In this document: positions 23,813 through 36,500 of the stretch, one piece after another
How positions within the stretch are numbered: the first letter of the stretch is position 1
Layout of the letters: every line of letters begins with the position of its first letter
Assembly (NCBI GenBank): GCA_026261815.1
Contig: JAMPIT010000417.1
Span: 7,659,501 to 7,723,500 of the forward strand
Direction of reading: 5' to 3'
DNA from: Monarcha castaneiventris obscurior
Lineage: Eukaryota; Chordata; Aves; Passeriformes; Monarchidae
DNA length: 64,000 bases
Translations under genes and position numbers: made by a program
The notes under the pieces: generated by a model
The model's input: the letters and a program-made list of their open reading frames with translations, nothing else
What the model was told of the DNA's origin: nothing
Database searches by the model: none

Positions 23813-23881
23813 ATGGAGCTGTCTGCAGTGGGGGAGCGCGTCTTCGCCGCCGAGTCCATCATCAAGCGCCGCATCCGAAAG
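23813..23881 (+). CDS. CBX6: CBX6 coding exon 1 (residues 1-23)
   Basis: The exon encodes [20 protein letters not shown] then IRK and ends at a GTGAGG donor in phase 0. Confidence 0.96.
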
Positions 23882-26800
23882 GTGAGGGGCCTCCCTCGCT
23901 GGGGCTGCGGGACATCCTCCCCCCCTCCCCAACCTCGGTCCTCGCTGCCGGGCTCCGGCCCCGCCGCTGGCCCGCCCGCCGGGCCCCCGCCTCACCCCCC
24001 CCCCCTCCCTTCTCCCCCGTGTGTTGCAGGGGCGCATCGAGTACCTGGTGAAATGGAAAGGCTGGGCCATCAAGTGAGTGTATCCCGCTCGGGCTGCGGG
24101 GATGGGGGGCACGGGATGGGGCAGAATGGGATGGAGGGGGAGGTATGTGCGTGTGCGGCTGCGGGGGGATTTGGGCGCTAACCGCTTCGCTTGTCCCCTC
24201 CGCTGCTCCCGCCCCGGCAGGTACAGCACCTGGGAACCCGAGGAGAACATCCTGGACTCCCGCCTCATCGCCGCCTTCGAGCAGAAGTGAGTGTTCATCC
24301 CCCACTCTGGGCTGGGGGGGCTGCAGCAGCAGGTTTGGCTTTGGGTGGGCGAGCGGGAAACTGCGTCCAGGCTCTCCTTTTTTTTTTTAAATTTTTTTTT
24401 CTTTTTTTTTTCTTTTTTAACGTGTATGCTTCTGTTTCTCCCTTTGGGAAAAGTTTTAACTTCTTGACAAATTTGATTCCCTAAAGGGAACGAGAACGTG
24501 AGCTGTACGGGCCCAAGAAGAGAGGACCTAAACCTAAAACTTTTCTGCTGAAGGTAACTCTTATTTGAATAACTTAGGCCTAGCAAAAAAAAAAATCTCT
24601 CAAACCTTGCTGGTGCGTGCCTTTGGAAGGACTGGACTTTCAAGTGACTTGTGCCTGATGCCTGGCTCTGGGAGCGCGGGGAAAACCCGACAGGAAAGGG
24701 GGGGGTGGGCAGAGGCGCAGAAGCGTGTGAGGGGAGAGCGCGTGTGCGTGCGACGGGTGCCTCAGCAGGACGGTCAGCACACGCAGATGTGCGTGGTGAG
24801 CCTGCAGTCTCTTTTTCCAATATCCTCTCCTTCTCATGGCCTTCTGTTGCCGCAGTGGAGAGCTAGCCAGTCCTGTCCCCTCTTCCTTCAGCAGGCTGTT
24901 CCATCCGACCCATGCCCTGCAACTTAGCAGCATGCTGAGCGGTCAGGCAGCTGAGGCGGGAATCCCGCTGCCACTTGCGCTCCTCTGATTGCATTTAAGG
25001 ATGTAGGTGCTCCACCGGAGTTTCATGGAGGGTTCATGCTTTGATCTGTAAACTGCAGGCTTGTTTTGCTCTTGCAGAGGATGGGGGGGGGTGAGTGGGA
25101 GGAGGAGGAGTGTTTCACCTCTGCATAGGATGGCAGCTGAAGTTTCCAGTTCCTCTCTGATAGACTCAGCATCTCTGCAAGATGTCGTAGCATCTCTGCT
25201 TGCTTGCAGTGAAGAGCAAGGAAGGTAGTCCCTAGTGCAGGCCCTCTTGCCCTGTATTTTTATCTCCTTTTTTAAATTAAGAACTCCCCTAGCTGTATGA
25301 CTGTTATGTGAGCTCTGTGAATTTATTAGTTTACGTACTAAATGCCTTGCCCTACTCCCCTCTTCCCTCCCCTTCCTCTCCAGCTGTCACAATCTCAGGC
25401 TTCAGATCAGCATAGAAAGAACACACCTCTGTATAGTTCAGACAGATGAGCAAGTCTGCAATTCCCCTGGTTTTATTCTGATATGGAGCCCTGGAACAGC
25501 CAGCGTGGACTGTGTAGTAAGGCATCACTATCACCAAGTCATCCTGTGGCTTTGGGCAAGTCACTTAGGCTTTGTGTGTGTTTCCCCATCTGTGAAACAG
25601 GTTAATACTTCCCTTTGCCTGGCAGCAGTAGGAGCTTTACTCAAGTCAGCACAGCACTTTTAACTGCATGAGCACCAGAAAGCGCAGTGAGGGGTAGGGT
25701 GTCGCTTCTTCTCTGCTTTGAGAGGGCATAATGAAGCACACAGAAGAAATGCAGGAGCAAGCGTATTCTGATGCTCTGCGTGAGACCCAGGGGACCATGG
25801 TAATCCTTGGGAAGTCCTGCTGATGGAACTGTCCTCCCTCGTTGCTTGTTTTTCTGCTAACAGTGTTCTGTATCTGTAGCCTGAGAATTATAAACATATC
25901 TGATATGTACTACCTCTTATGCTGTATTCAGGGAAAACAGACTAGTTGGCTTTCCTCTTTCTGGCAGTCATGCATTAAATGTAACCCTTATGTTTAGATT
26001 TCCAACAGTGCAAAGGAACACTTGAAGGGAAAACCACCAGCTTGAAATAGTTCTCTGCCTGCATTAAAAAACATTGTATTTGTAACACCTGACACTGTTC
26101 AGAGCTGTAGAGAGGTGACTATGCTATGTGTAATCAGTTTTTTATTTTTGATTCTGAATTCAGTAACGGCCATAAACTATTGCCATATCACTCATTAAAA
26201 AAAAAAAAAATCACTCATTTTCACTCATTTAAAAAACCAAAACCAGCCCCCAAAGTCAAAACCCACTCATTGCTTCTCTTTTCCCCCTACCCTTTAAAAC
26301 TCCCCCTAAACTTAACGTGACTTATTCAGCAGCATCCTTTGAATCACGTCCGTGACACGTTTCTGTGGCACATCTTCCTTCTGCCAGCTCATCAAACGGT
26401 GATGGAAACCTGTAGGTTTGCAGAGCTGGCTCGGTACTTTGTAGAAGATGAATCGTGATAGGGAGCAAGATGAGCTCTCCTGAAGGCTGGTGCCACGTTG
26501 TGGGAGAGGCTGGCAGGGCAGTGCGCTACCACTGCCACTTGATTTGCACCCCTGGGAGAGTTCCACAGAGCTGGTGGAACTGTTAGTGCCCTGACTTGCT
26601 GCTCCCCTGTGACTTCGGATCGTACCCTAAAAATAACACCCCAGACCAGGCAGCGAGAAGTAACTCTGTCTCAGCCAGCCCCATCTGAACTTGTTTGAGC
26701 TCTGTTCAGGCAAACCACAATCAACACAACTGTGGCGGGAGTTACAGCAGAGACGGTGAGATGGTTTGCAACTCGGTTCTTCTGACCCCCGAAGATGCAC

Positions 26801-29800
26801 GTTTGACCTCTTCCAGCTCTGCAGCGCTGGTGTTGGTGCTGCTGCTGTGGGAGGAGTGGTATTGAGTTCTGCCTCATGCATTACTGACAGTATTTTCCGT
26901 CCTTTCAGCTGCAGAATCTCTTGCCAGTGAGAATTTCAGAAGCAGGGGAAGAAATTTGATTCTTGTATCCCAGAGGGAGTATTTGGAGTTGGCAGTTAGA
27001 ACAATATTCTTTTTGATCTGTTAACTGAACAGATTAGGCCTGGATGCAATGATGTTTAAGCAGAAATCTGGCCTAGGACTGCTTTGATAGACTAGTCTGC
27101 ACTTGACTTGGTGGCTTGCTAGGATTTTTCATGTGTATCAGTGCTTGAATCTAGGCTTCTGAGTCTCCAGAATGGCATCAAAATAAGTGCCCTGATATGC
27201 CACTCAGTCCCTTGGCTTGTGTGGGTGTTTTAGCTTGCAGTTGGGACTAGGTTTATCCTGGGATTAGTTCTCAAAAGTTGCAGATAGGCACCCAGGGGGA
27301 TTTGTAGAAAGCATTCCAGCAGGTTAGTGGCCCACGCCTTTGGAAAAGCTTTGAAAAGCTGCATCTTTGACCACCTGCTGCCTTTATAAGCCAGGCTTCT
27401 GTTTCTGAGAGCTGTCTAACACTTGCCCTTTCGATCAGACTGCAGAGGCAAATCGCAGTCCAGGCTTTGTGATATCACTGTCAAGATGGCCGGTGTTGAA
27501 AGCGACCCCTGCAAACTTCAACTGCAAAGTTTTTTGGGCAGGAAATGGGTCTTTATCCTTTGCATGCTAGGGGCAAGCTTTCCCACAGCTGAGCACAGGC
27601 TTGGCAGGAGGCTATACTTCTGAGGAGGCTGCTGGTGTGCTGCAGCCTTGTGCTGAGCGGAGGGGAAGTGAAGTCCTTGGTCTGAAATAAGCAGTGCTCT
27701 ACGTAAGGCTCTTACCTTATTTCTCAGGTGTCTGGCAGAAGTCATCCTTGAGGACAGGCTCTTCAGCATGGATGCTGGTGTGAGGTTAGAAAGAGACATA
27801 ACACGTGCTGTAGTGATCTTCCTCTTTTTCTCCTGCTCGGTTTGCTCTTTTTATTTTGCTTTTTTCCCTAGGCACTCTGCTGTGTGGAATGCAAACCTCA
27901 CCAACTCATCTAATAAAGTCTAGCTAGTGCTATTCAGAGACAGAGTCCGATCTGCAAGCTCAGTGGGTGGCTGGCAAAGACCCCTAGTTGGGGTGGCCAT
28001 AAATACTAAGGTGACAGGAGTGAAGAAGGTTAATGGGAATGAAGAAGTAAGGGAGAACAAGAGTAAAGGGACTCTTAGTAGGAGAGTGGGGGAAGAAGGG
28101 GCTGAGCAGCGTGGTGCTCTGTCATTTTGCCCTTTCTTGAACTCCAAAGCTGGAATTGGGTTTCTTTTGATCTCCTCCCTATTCGTAAATTATCCCTGAG
28201 TAATTTGAAAACAGACCGTTCCCCTTTTGTAGCATTTTGTTCCCAATCCAGAGGGAAACTTTAGTTTATGGCAGTGTTGCTCGGGAGAGCTGTGCTATGA
28301 ACTGGCTTGCTTTTGCCTTGTCACTTGGAAGACTGCAGAGAAAAGAGGGTGATAAAAAGGCAGAATGGCAGCCAAAAGGGGAAAAGAAGAGCTCTTGCAA
28401 ATGCTGTTTGGAGCAAAGACTGTGGGAATGCAGGTGGAGAATAAAAGACAAAGCAGAGCCAGTAATTTATGAGAGAGTAGCGCTACTATGGTGCAGCAGC
28501 ACTACTGGAATGGGCTTGGTTTTGAAATAATTAACTAGAAATCCATTGCTTTACAAGGTCTTTGGTTTGGTTTTTTCCAAATTGGAGAGATTTTGATACA
28601 AATCAGGTAAGAGAGGCCTTTCTAAGCACGTGTCTGTGTACGTGCTTGTGTGCCTCAGTGCGTTAAGGGAATGAATGAACAAATATGCTTGCTGGGCCTC
28701 GAGGGACACTTATTCAGAAATAGTAGGGAATGGGGGAGATACTCTAGTTCCCAGGGGCAGTGAGGGAGAGCTGTACAAGATAAATAAAGGTGATACATAT
28801 CCCAGACGGGAAGAGGGGGAAGGGAAGCAATCCCAGCAATTGGCTTGCTCTCATGACAGAGCACTGCAGCAAGCCTCCAGAAGCTGCATCCTGATGTAGG
28901 CTGAACTGTAAGCAGAGAGTGAATTACTTCGTATACATGCTGAGTACCTCTTCAGCAGTGAGCACATCCTGCGGGTGAAAGCAGCAAAAGCCAGAGAGGT
29001 AGTTTCCATTTGGAAAACTTGTGAACCAAGTAGCAAACTGTAGTGACACAGCTGAAAGCATTCAGTGGATTTGTTTTTCAAAGACCTTATCCTCATATGG
29101 CTTGTGAGTGTGACCAAGAAACGGATCTGTAGCAGGGAGAAGTGCATTTCCAACAGATAAAACTGAATGCCAAGTCTCCAAACCAAAGGTAGCAAGTTAC
29201 TTAATCTAAAGTTGGAAATGGGAAGGAGAGCCTCTGTGCTGTCCTCTGCAGTGAAGGGACGAGTTCATATAGGTGATGCCTGAATAAACCTGATCCTGTG
29301 GTAGGAATACTGAGCTTCCCAAGTGAGAAAGCTCTAGGGGCTGGTCTTAGATAAAGCATCTGATATGATTTTTCTTGAAACCTTACCTGGAAAAACAATC
29401 TCAAGGTAAGCTGAATATTTGCATAATGCTCTTTGGAGTTTGCATTGAAGCTGGTCACTGGGGATAGCAGTGTAACAGCCGGGGAGGACTCTTGGGCCCT
29501 AACTTTCTCTCTTAATAATCTGACCAAAGTATCAATGCTGCATGTAGACTACCTGGAGACTACTGAAGCTGGAATTTAATAAAGGCAGATAGCTGAAACA
29601 TGAGTTAGAAACAGCCTCAGCCTTGAGGAAGTGCCCCAGAAGTAACTGGAAACGCGGACACATAGCACGTAAATGAGACCTAGTGGTTCTGGCACACTGG
29701 AAAAGTCCAGGCCATGTACCAGGGCTCTGCACCAGCTGCTGTGCAAGCACGAAACCAGGACAGGTCTCTGTCAAAGCAGGACAGGTGCTGTTTAATGTGT

Positions 29801-32800
29801 AGAGGCAGAGAAAGTAAAATCAGCGGGGCTGTGGAAGTGGCCAGGTAGTGACCATCCCAGCATTATCACTTCATTTAATGTGGCTGATGGGAAGCTTCGC
29901 TCAGGAATTTTGGGGCGTATAAGGAAACTGAGGGTGTTTGTGACTGCTTCCCCCACACTTGTGGGAAGCTGCCTTCTTTCCTGGGTGGTGGAGGCGGTAC
30001 TGGTGGAAGGCGGCAATTAGATTTGACTTGGAGCAGAATGGCACAGAGGGGGCAGAACGCCTCACTCCAAGGCATGATTACAGGGTAAGCAATTAATCTG
30101 AAAGATGTGCAGTGCTGGCAATAGGAGAGGCCCTGAAGGACACCTGTGTCTATCCACTGAAGCTGTAGAAGGATTTTCATTGATGCATCTGTCTGTACCC
30201 TCTGCCTGGCTTCCCTGTCCTGTATTTTGGAATGGGACATTGTGTTGCATTTTGGTCTTGGCTCAGCAGTGGTAAATTGGTGAGAAACCCAAAGCACAAG
30301 AATAGCAATGCTGGAAGGACTGGCTGTGATGGGGAGTGGGATAAAAAGGAATAAATGTGTTAATTCAGGCTGTGCTGGTATGTAATGTCAGAAAGCAAAG
30401 TGTAGCTTGTCCTTGCGTCTGCCATCAGAGGGACCTGTGAAGAGATGGAGCAAGCACAGCCCTAGATGTGCATTTGTCTGTCCCTGTGACCTCCTGACAC
30501 GGTCTGCAGTAACTCCAAGTTGTGTATTGATGAGGTGGGATGGGGAGAGTTGATGTGTGGTGCAGGGAGTTCATCCAGTGTTGTTACTGTGCTCAGGCTT
30601 GTACGATGCCTGTGACAGGAACCGTCTTACTTTCTCAACAGTTTGGGGCATGGAGTAACACAGGAGGCTGAGCAAAGAGAAACTAGATGGACATTGGGAT
30701 GCTTTCTGCTACAGCAGGATGTGTTGGGGTTTGTGTGTGCTGGGAACACTTCCCTTTAACTAGGTGGAAACAGCCCTGTTTGTTAATGTGCAGAGTGTCT
30801 GTACCTGCCTTGGGGTTGTGCTAACATGTCTCTGTTTCTTTGTCAGTCAGCTAACACAGTCTACGTCCCCAGTCAGGATGAGCCTTCAGTCTGTGTTTTC
30901 TTGTATAGTTAGAGAAGGAGGCCTCATTTTTGCAGTCCTTTTAAAGCCAGGATACAAGTAGTACTGGAGGCTGTGATCATCCAGTGTTAGTCAGAGAGGA
31001 ACAAAATGTCTTCACGTCTCCATTCTCTGCTCATTTGGGATCTTCTGCAGTTCCCATGGGTATCTCTGTGGGAGAAGAGGGGCTCTGGGTAGCAGCAAAG
31101 CTCTGGAGCTGTAGGGCCAGGACTTTGAGCTTTTTGTGCAGGAGGTGGCTGGGCCCCTCGCTTAGATCTGTTAGATCCCTGCCTTTACACGCACATTTTT
31201 TTCCCCAGGCATTTCTCTGGTAGGAGGCACAGCCTGCAGGGTGACAAAGGAGATGGAGTTGAGTGCTAAGCTCTGAGCTGGCAAGAAGCCATCCCGATCT
31301 TGGCGTGTGCAAGGGGCAACGGGATGGAAAAGTTGGGGAGGAAAAGCAGCTGTCGTCTTCTAGCACTGCAGTTCTTGCTGTGCCCACGAGGTGGGGGAAG
31401 CTCCTCGCTGGATGGGCAGTCAGGGAAGGGGGCTCGCCTGTCCCCTCCAGGCCTGTGTGACTTCGACCTGTCACCACTGCTGGGAGGGAATATGGAAGTG
31501 GGTTGGTTTGGGCAAGTACTGGGGTGCAGGTCGAAGGATGAGCTGTACAAGTAACAGTGTTCTGATGAGATGTGATGTAAGAATAAACTCTGGGTTTCCA
31601 TGCTCACAGGTCATACAGCACCAGCTTACCAATGAAACTGTTATTCCTGCTGCCAGAAAATGTTCCTGTCTCTGGTGCATGAACCAGGGCAGGTTTTGAC
31701 ACCAGAAGAGCTTAAAAATATTGTTCCCCTGGCTTGGCTCTTGGGGAGGGCTGGCACAGAGTAGTTGAACCAGTGCTATTCCTGCTCTGGTCCAGTACTA
31801 GGTTTCAAACAAGTGTGGTGTTCAAAAGGACAAGTCAATCTCATCTTTGGAGGTGCAGTTAAATTTGACTTGAATTCCAGCTGGCCTCATCTCTGGCTTT
31901 AAACACTGGACCTTGCTGCCACAGTGCAGTAAGGATGAATGACTTGCTTTTGACCCTAGTTAAAAGTCAGATCTCAAAATTTCTTGTGTTCAGCAAAGAC
32001 AGCTCCATCAGACCATTCTCACCAACCTCCATCTGTGTTCCTCAAGACCCCTTTCTACCGTGCTTTTCAGAGGTGATTCTCATTACATGTTATTCTGCCT
32101 CTTCCTCCTCATCTTGTGCTCATTTTGTAGAGGACCTGGTACAATCCCTATGTAATTTTGGGTGCTGTCTCAGCACTGACAGCCCCAAGTACCTAGGATG
32201 ATGCTGGCTTCTTTTGCTGACAGTGGAGGGCTGTGCACATTGACTGCTGATGACCAACAGGGGCTTTGGAGACCATTAACTGTAACCCTGAAACATGCCT
32301 GGGAAGTAGCAGCTTCTCCCTGGGGAAAGCATGTGTCAACAGGGGCACAGCCTAGGGAGACATTAGCTGCCCAAAACTGATATAGACAGTGTGTCCTATG
32401 CTTGTCTGGGGGCTGTGCAGGAGCTATCAGTGGTTTGTAGGTGTGTACCTGTGCTTGTCATTGATGTTGGGGATAAACGTGTCATGGTACTCCTGATGAG
32501 TGCTTGACCTGAAGTGAGCAGTGCCCGCTTTGAGATCTGGCTGCACCTTGGCTGCCTCTCTGACCCTGTTTGTTTTCTTTCTCCCCACCACCGCAGGCTC
32601 GGGCCCAAGCGGAGGCCCTCCACATTGGGGATGTACACTTTTCTGTCAAGCCTGGTTCTAGTACCTCCTCTCCCAAACTCCACTCCAGCGCCGCGGTGCA
32701 CCGGCTCAAGAAAGACATCCGGCGCTGCCACCGCATGTCCCGGCGCCCCCTGCCCCGTCCAGACCCCCAGAACGGCGGGAGCGTGGGTGGTGGGGCTGGC

Positions 32801-33568
32801 ATTCGTCCTCCCGTCTCGCCCTTCTCGGAGACCGTCCGCATCATCAACCGTAAGGTGAAACCCCGCGAGCCCAAACGCAGCCGCATCATCCTCAACCTCA
32901 AGGTCATTGACAAAGGTGGGAAGCCAGCCAATGGGGCCGGCGGCCTGGCTCGGCCCAAGATCCCGTCCCGAAACCGTGTCATTGGCAAGAGCAAAAAGTT
33001 CAGCGAGAGCGTCCTCCGCACCCAGATCCGCCACATGAAGTTTGGCACCTTTTCTCTCTACAATAAGCCGTCTGCTGCACCTACCCCCTCTCTGGAGGGC
33101 AAGGGGGAGGCCGAAGGCTCTCAGGCAGCCTCCTGTGGGCTTATTATGGGCTCCACCCCCTATGATGCCCCCAGCTCCAGCTCCTCTGGCTGCCCATCAC
33201 CCGCTCCCCACTCCTCCTCTGACCCAGATGATTCCCCTCCGAAGCTGCTCCCTGAGACCCTCAGCCCAGCCATCCCCGACTGGCGTGAGTCGGAGGTCCT
33301 TGACCTCTCAATCCCACCTGAGTCGGCTGCCACCAGCAAGCGTTCTCCCTCGGGAGGGTGCAGTGGGGGGCAGACGCCCTCCTTGTCCCTCTCCTCTTCT
33401 GACCCAGAGCAGGAGGCTGGCGACTGGCGTCCTGAGATGTCCCCTTGCTCTAATGTGGTGGTCACAGATGTCACCAGCAACCTCCTCACTGTAACCATCA
33501 AGGAGTTCTGCAATGCAGAGGATTTTGAGAAGGTGGCGGCGGGCGGTGGTGGAGGAGGCAGCAAGTGA
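23813..33568 (+). CDS. CBX6: Chromobox protein 6, Polycomb PRC1 subunit (five coding exons)
   Basis: The coding exons are 23813-23881, 24030-24073, 24221-24286, 24487-24553 and 32597-33568. They give 405 residues plus TGA; human CBX6 is 412. The chromodomain (about 10-60) has cage residues F11, W32 and W35. The AT-hook-like [13 protein letters not shown] lies at 70-82. The large last exon encodes a basic and Ser/Pro-rich region with [15 protein letters not shown] (a CBX6-type conserved block). The C-terminal Polycomb box [20 protein letters not shown] (about 368-387) is followed by a Gly-rich tail. Its role is H3K27me3 binding and RING1 recruitment in PRC1. The ATG has AAG at -3 to -1 and +4 G, a strong context. 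The first four exons match CBX7 in length and phase, which shows paralogy. Other Polycomb CBX genes were considered, but the last exon is specific to CBX6. Confidence 0.97.
24030..24073 (+). CDS. CBX6: CBX6 coding exon 2 (chromodomain core)
   Basis: The 44-nt exon encodes [14 protein letters not shown] plus two bases of K38. The acceptor is GTTGCAG and the donor GTGAGT. Confidence 0.96.
24221..24286 (+). CDS. CBX6: CBX6 coding exon 3 (end of chromodomain)
   Basis: The 66-nt exon encodes [20 protein letters not shown] followed by Q and part of K60. The donor is GTGAGT. Confidence 0.96.
24374..24419 (+). repeat. T-rich low-complexity tract in CBX6 intron 3
   Basis: Several T runs of 9-11 bases are broken by single A or C bases. 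The tract lies upstream of the exon 4 acceptor, which is itself an unusual CTAAAG. Confidence 0.8.
24487..24553 (+). CDS. CBX6: CBX6 coding exon 4 (AT-hook-like motif)
   Basis: The 67-nt exon encodes ERERELYGP and then [13 protein letters not shown] after completing K60. The acceptor AG follows CTAA with little pyrimidine immediately before it. The donor is GTAACT. Confidence 0.95.
25530..25640 (+). mobile_element. Fossil MIR SINE fragment
   Basis: CTTTGGGCAAGTCACTTA (25550-25567) and TTTCCCCATCTGTGAAAC (25581-25598) match the diagnostic core of MIR elements, in the right order and spacing, + orientation. The tRNA-like head and LINE-like tail are too decayed to delimit. MIR predates the bird-mammal split, so a copy in a bird intron is reasonable. 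Confidence 0.75.
26188..26229 (+). repeat. TCACTCATT x3 around an A14 run
   Basis: TCACTCATT occurs at 26188-26196, 26211-26219 and 26221-26229, with 14 A bases between the first two. It is a simple local duplication in CBX6 intron 4. Confidence 0.8.
32597..33568 (+). CDS. CBX6: CBX6 coding exon 5 (linker and Polycomb box) and stop
   Basis: The exon begins [20 protein letters not shown] and carries 323 residues. Motifs in order are a basic block with [15 protein letters not shown], then [20 protein letters not shown], a long Ser/Pro-rich region, the Polycomb box and a Gly6 tail. TGA is at 33566-33568. Confidence 0.96.
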   Translation, partial: ARAQAEALHIGDVHFSVKPGSSTSSPKLHSSAAVHRLKKDIRRCHRMSRRPLPRPDPQNGGSVGGGAGIRPPVSPFSETVRIINRKVKPREPKRSRIILNLKVIDKGGKPANGAGGLARPKIPSRNRVIGKSKKFSESVLRTQIRHMKFGTFSLYNKPSAAPTPSLEGKGEAEGSQAASCGLIMGSTPYDAPSSSSSGCPSPAPHSSSDPDDSPPKLLPETLSPAIPDWRESEVLDLSIPPESAATSKRSPSGGCSGGQTPSLSLSSSDPEQEAGDWRPEMSPCSNVVVTDVTSNLLTVTIKEFCNAEDFEKVAAGGGGGGSK

Positions 33569-36500
33569 GCAGCCAGGTCCCCCCCGCTCCAGGGCTGTGG
33601 GGGGAGCTATACCTGAGAGAAGTCGTGGTGCGAATGGCTGTCCTTAGTTCTCTCCTTCTCCCCTTGGCTGTCCCTCTGCCCTCACTGCCACCCTTCCTCC
33701 TCCTTTCCTCCTGCCCACTTCCTCTTGCCGGGAGGCTGGAGTGTGTCAGTGGGGGTGTGGGAGCACCCACTGTTCCTGGGTGTTGGTACTGCTAGGAGGA
33801 GGCAGGGAGGGTTGTGGTGGGGCTGGGGAGTGGTTGTTTGTCCTTGAGTGTGGTGTTGTCCAACGGGCGGTGGAGCCTTCGGGGCTGAGGGATGAGTGAG
33901 CATGTATCTGTGTGCCTGTGCAGGTGGTGAGGAAGGTGCTGCTCTTCCTCATTCCCCTTCCATCTCTGACGAAAACCGAAGAGGAGCTCCAAACCCTTGA
34001 GGGGAGGATGTAAGAGGATTGGAGCCCTTGCCCATGTCCTCCAGACCTTCTCCCACAAATGTGCATGCAGACTCTTCCATTCTTATGTTTCCCCCTTGCC
34101 ATGACTACCATCCTGCCATCCTTCCTCTCTTGGCCTGTGGCCTGGATCTGCCCTCTCCTCTACTGTCCTTGTGGCAGTTGCTGATCCAGATGCCCACAGA
34201 GTGAGGGGGAGAAGGACAGGTGAAATGTCATGCCTGGAAGGTGCTTGAGACAAAGCTGGGGTGGTGGGGGATGCCCCATGCAGCCTACACCCCCTACTGG
34301 CTTCCCCTTTCCTTTGACTATTGGTGCTACCTTGGCAGTTGTATGGGCGCTTTCAGGTGCCCTGATCCCTCCTCTTCTCCTGCATCTTCCAGCCTGTTCA
34401 GCTCTGCAGGAGAAAGGGAAGAAAAGAGGAGTCTGCTTCCAGCCCAGATCTTCCTCCTGATGTTCATCACTTGCACTTGCTTGGGGGAGAGGGACATGAA
34501 ATGCCTTTCCCCGGTCTCTCTGTGGTGGAGGCGGGAGCGGGCTGTGCATCCATCCCTCAGTCTGTGGGAAGGCAATGCCAGCAGCGTGATGCTGCCCCAG
34601 CTGCATGAGGCCGGTCTCCCGCCTTGTGCGTAAGCTTCCCCCGGCCCTCTTGGCTTCCTCTTGCTCCTTCCAAAAGAAGGAGGGGTGGATGCTAAGGCAG
34701 GTCGTTTGTTCTTCCTGCTTGCTTTTGCCTCTCCTGCTCTCCCCTCCCTGTGGTGCGCGGCCTGGAAGAGGTTTCCCCTCTGGCTTTTCAGCATCTGAAA
34801 CGGCCCTTACAACTGTCAACCAAAGGTGCTCATAAGAAATACCTGTCTCTCTCACATCGTATGCATGTGCGCCGGATCTCTTCCCCTAAGGCTCCTGTGA
34901 GCTGATCTATAAATTCCTTCTCTTCACCCCTAGCAAGTAGGAGGGAGCAAAACCACAGCTTGCTGTTCTTTATCCACAGCTCCCTCTTACCCTGACCAGC
35001 TTTGTTCACATCCAAAATAAGCTCTATTTTTTGCCTGCCATTTCTGGCTTGCTCCGTTTCAGTGTGGGTCCTAAGCTTCACGGTGAGAAGCCGTTCCTTT
35101 GCTCTCCTTTCTTCCTCTACTCGCACAGGACTGAGCCTGTAGAGGCAAAGAAAAGAGGTGCTGATCAACTGGTGGGAGAGCTTCACCCTCTCAGCCCTGT
35201 CCCTGGATGGGGCAGAGGGGTGTCACTTCTACGTAACATGCTGCAGAGGTGAAAAGGGTGGAAAAAATTCCTCATGCCAGGGCTCATTTACTTACAAACC
35301 TGCCCTGGGCAGGTGAACACAAGTGGAATTGGCCCCTCTGGTGCTTTCACACAAGGATGTTCAGGAGCTGCTGGCTCTGAGGAGTGCTCTCCTGCAGTAG
35401 TGATTTTGTGGTTGCAGGGATCTGAGGGTAGAAGGGAGGCAATTTGTGGGAGGGAAGTAATGTTTGTCTGCCCAAGGGGCATTGTCAGGCTGGTAGAGGG
35501 ATAGACCAGCTTCTGACCTTAATTAGGGCTTTTGTGCCCAGAGCTTGTCTATTCCCTGCCTCCAGCGCCTGGGTTGGTGTACTAACATCTTTGCTGCCCT
35601 CCCCACAAACCTTGCCTTGCCGTGGGTGGCATTCCAAGTGGTGGGAAATGGTGAATTCACACCAGTTGCGGTTGGGCGTCTGTGCAGACAGTCTGAGGGG
35701 GATTCCAGGTGCTGTTAGCACCACCCTTGGTACACCTCTTTCTTTTTCTTTCCTTGGTTAAAGAGCTTAGTGGACTCTTCGGGGATGTGCTTTTATTCAC
35801 AGCTGAAGCTAGGGGCAGGGAGAAAGAGACTTCCCTGATCCATTCACCAAGCTAAGGCTTTCTATAACTTGTTGGACTTGTGTGCGTGTCTGTATTAATA
35901 CCTGCTTGTATTTTTTGTGGGTGTTTTTTTTTTGTTTGGGTTTTCTTTTGCGCATCTTTCCTCTGCCTGGCACACCCAGGGATCCCTTATGTTAGCATAG
36001 CCTATCCATTTGACTGCAGCTTCAAAGATGAGCAGTTTGTAGGCATAGGGAAAAGCTCTTTCTTAGGAAAATAGTGAGGAGATTCTTCTCTTTTTCCTCC
36101 CCCTTCTGAATAAGAACTAATCTGTGGCTTTGAGATAGGAGGAGCTGCTTTGTGGGGTGGATGCAAACCGGCCAGTCACTTTAGGTTGTTAAGTTACTGT
36201 TTGGTGTGTATGTGGTGATGTGATTTGTTTTGTGGTATCAAGGTTCTGAAAAAAATGTTGAAGCATTTCAGTGGGAGATAAAAGGGAACTTTAATAGGAA
36301 ACTCTTGATGTGTTTTGGCCAAGGTGTGTTGCTTGGCAGAATTCTTTTCCCCAGTGTCTCTTGTATGGTGTTCTTTGGGGGCAAGGGGCAGGAATTGTTT
36401 AATTGAAGGGGTTTTGCCTTTCTCCAGAGTGGCAAGCAAGGGAACTGTCTGTGAAGAGCAAAACAGTGGGTCATTGTAGGGATGCTCCGCAAGGACCTTC

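Larger units (their letters stand above)
23340..24330 (+). promoter_or_regulatory. CBX6: CpG-island promoter and 5'UTR of CBX6
   Basis: Dense CpG covers the upstream region, exons 1-3 and introns 1-2. There is no TATA box. GCCGCCAT (YY1-like) elements occur near 23408-23415 and 23475-23483. An A19 run (23428-23446) interrupts the island. The leader contains a GCC trinucleotide repeat and a short upstream ORF (23763-23798). Confidence 0.75.
24554..32596 (+). other. CBX6: CBX6 intron 4
   Basis: An 8.0-kb intron with a GTAACT donor and a CCGCAG acceptor. It contains a fossil MIR SINE near 25530-25640 and a small TCACTCATT repeat near 26188-26229. No other gene was recognised, and its open frames are short and unrelated to known domains. 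Confidence 0.85.

Noticed and set aside
23609..24820. Minus-strand open frame of 403 codons over the CBX6 CpG island
   Set aside because: It crosses four CBX6 exons and their introns, is low-complexity, and is open because stop codons are rare in GC-rich DNA.
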